DNA of 22,974 bases from positions 1 to 22,974 of the forward strand of contig CAZHGE010000045.1 in the NCBI GenBank assembly GCA_964531805.1. The letters run 5' to 3'. This DNA is from RGIG8767 sp964531805. GTDB lineage: Bacteria > Bacillota > Clostridia > Lachnospirales > Lachnospiraceae. Below are positions 22,677 through 22,974 of this stretch, in pieces; the stretch's first letter is position 1, and each line of letters starts with the position of its first letter. The position numbers and the translations under genes were made by a program. The notes under the pieces are model-generated. The model saw only the letters and a program-made list of their open reading frames with translations. It had not been told where the DNA came from and did not search any database.

Positions 22677-22704
22677 AAAACTCAGGCATTGCCTGAGTTT
22701 TTTT
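22677..22704 (+). terminator. Intrinsic terminator of tRNA-Arg
   Basis: AAAACTCAGGC (22677-22687) pairs perfectly with GCCTGAGTTTT (22691-22701) around ATT. A run of seven T (22698-22704) provides the tail. It starts 8 bases after the tRNA. Confidence 0.92.
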
Positions 22705-22974
22705 GTGGAGAACCAAATAAAGAGCAGCCATTTTGGCTGCTCTTTATTTGATTTTATAGGAAATTCCTATAAAGTAAAAAACACTCCGCAACACAAACAA
22801 GTTTGTTTCGGTTGCATATTTTGCTATGGGGTATATAGCAAAATATATAGTTATTTTACCCTGCAAATTACTGTTGGCGGGGTAGAGGAGAAATAAAATT
22901 TACTATTTACCCTGGAAGGTGAAGTGGTAAGCTAAAAGTAGACACCCACCCCATTTTTGTAGACAAAATTTATT
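22705..22974. other. Gene-free region rich in inverted repeats
   Basis: No credible coding sequence is seen here. Besides the hairpin at 22714-22750, it contains a perfect palindrome of 10-bp arms at 22753-22773 and a perfect 12-bp stem at 22816-22846 (ATATTTTGCTAT with its complement, loop of 7). It also has a TTTACCCTG direct repeat (22855-22863, 22906-22914), an AAAATTTA repeat (22895, 22965) and GTAGACA twice at the right end (22938-22944, 22959-22965). The character is that of a mobile-element flank or a regulatory leader continuing beyond the window. Confidence 0.5.
22714..22750. terminator. Perfect 17-bp hairpin, probable bidirectional terminator
   Basis: Bases 22714-22730 are the exact complement of 22734-22750 around TTT. 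The GC-rich centre (AGCAGCCA) is flanked by AAATAA/TTATTT, so both strands end in T-rich sequence. It may back up the tRNA terminator and also stop a leftward transcript from beyond the window. Confidence 0.65.

Noticed and set aside
22569..22896. Two small open frames overlapping the tRNA-Arg
   Set aside because: They translate the tRNA, its terminator and hairpins; no ribosome site or recognisable protein.
1..22974. CRISPR array, rRNA genes, prophage structural genes
   Set aside because: No regularly spaced identical repeats, no rRNA-like stretches and no phage structural proteins were seen.

Overview
The window looks like a chromosomal segment of a low-GC anaerobic Clostridia, most likely Lachnospiraceae. 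The reasons are the gene order (clpX-lon-engB, a deo operon, an LtaS/YfhO pair), the AT-rich intergenic DNA, strong AGGAG-type ribosome binding sites, and the style of the sugar-type ABC permeases. The genus cannot be fixed from the sequence alone.

Left (1-4446): the 3' part of clpX, then lon, engB (ysxC) and a small VanZ-like membrane protein, all on the + strand. This is a protein quality control / ribosome assembly block. A long imperfect hairpin separates clpX from lon. A 126-bp structured element separates lon from engB.

Middle (4476-13218): a promoter with an extended -10, embedded in a terminator-like hairpin, precedes a transport cluster. The cluster has two MalF/MalG-type permeases, a long coiled-coil HlyD-type adaptor, a membrane protein with a MacB-like extracytoplasmic core, a RhuM-family gene, and an 837-residue lipoprotein ending in a solute-binding domain. 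No ATPase is encoded. The RhuM gene looks like an insertion into this operon.

Right centre (13231-17753): a class I glutamine amidotransferase-like peptidase (C26 family, - strand) lies divergent to a deoB-cdd-pdp-deoC operon. That operon takes pyrimidine (deoxy)nucleosides to base plus deoxyribose-1-phosphate, then deoxyribose-5-phosphate, then acetaldehyde and glyceraldehyde-3-phosphate.

Right (17765-22974): a second copy of the structured element sits between the convergent deoC and yfhO-like genes. On the - strand are a YfhO-family membrane protein and an LtaS-family phosphoglycerol transferase, together suggesting synthesis and decoration of a teichoic-acid-like polymer. A tRNA-Arg(ACG) gene with its own promoter and terminator follows. 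The last ~270 bases hold no gene but are dense in perfect inverted repeats and end in two GTAGACA repeats 21 bp apart.

The most notable signal is the pair of elements at 3231-3356 and 17765-17892. They share a 14-nt identical block, a 21-nt terminal loop with conserved flanks and a conserved 2-nt bulge, while their helices differ in sequence but keep pairing. This is the pattern of a structured RNA family or a structured mobile repeat. I do not recognise it as a named family.
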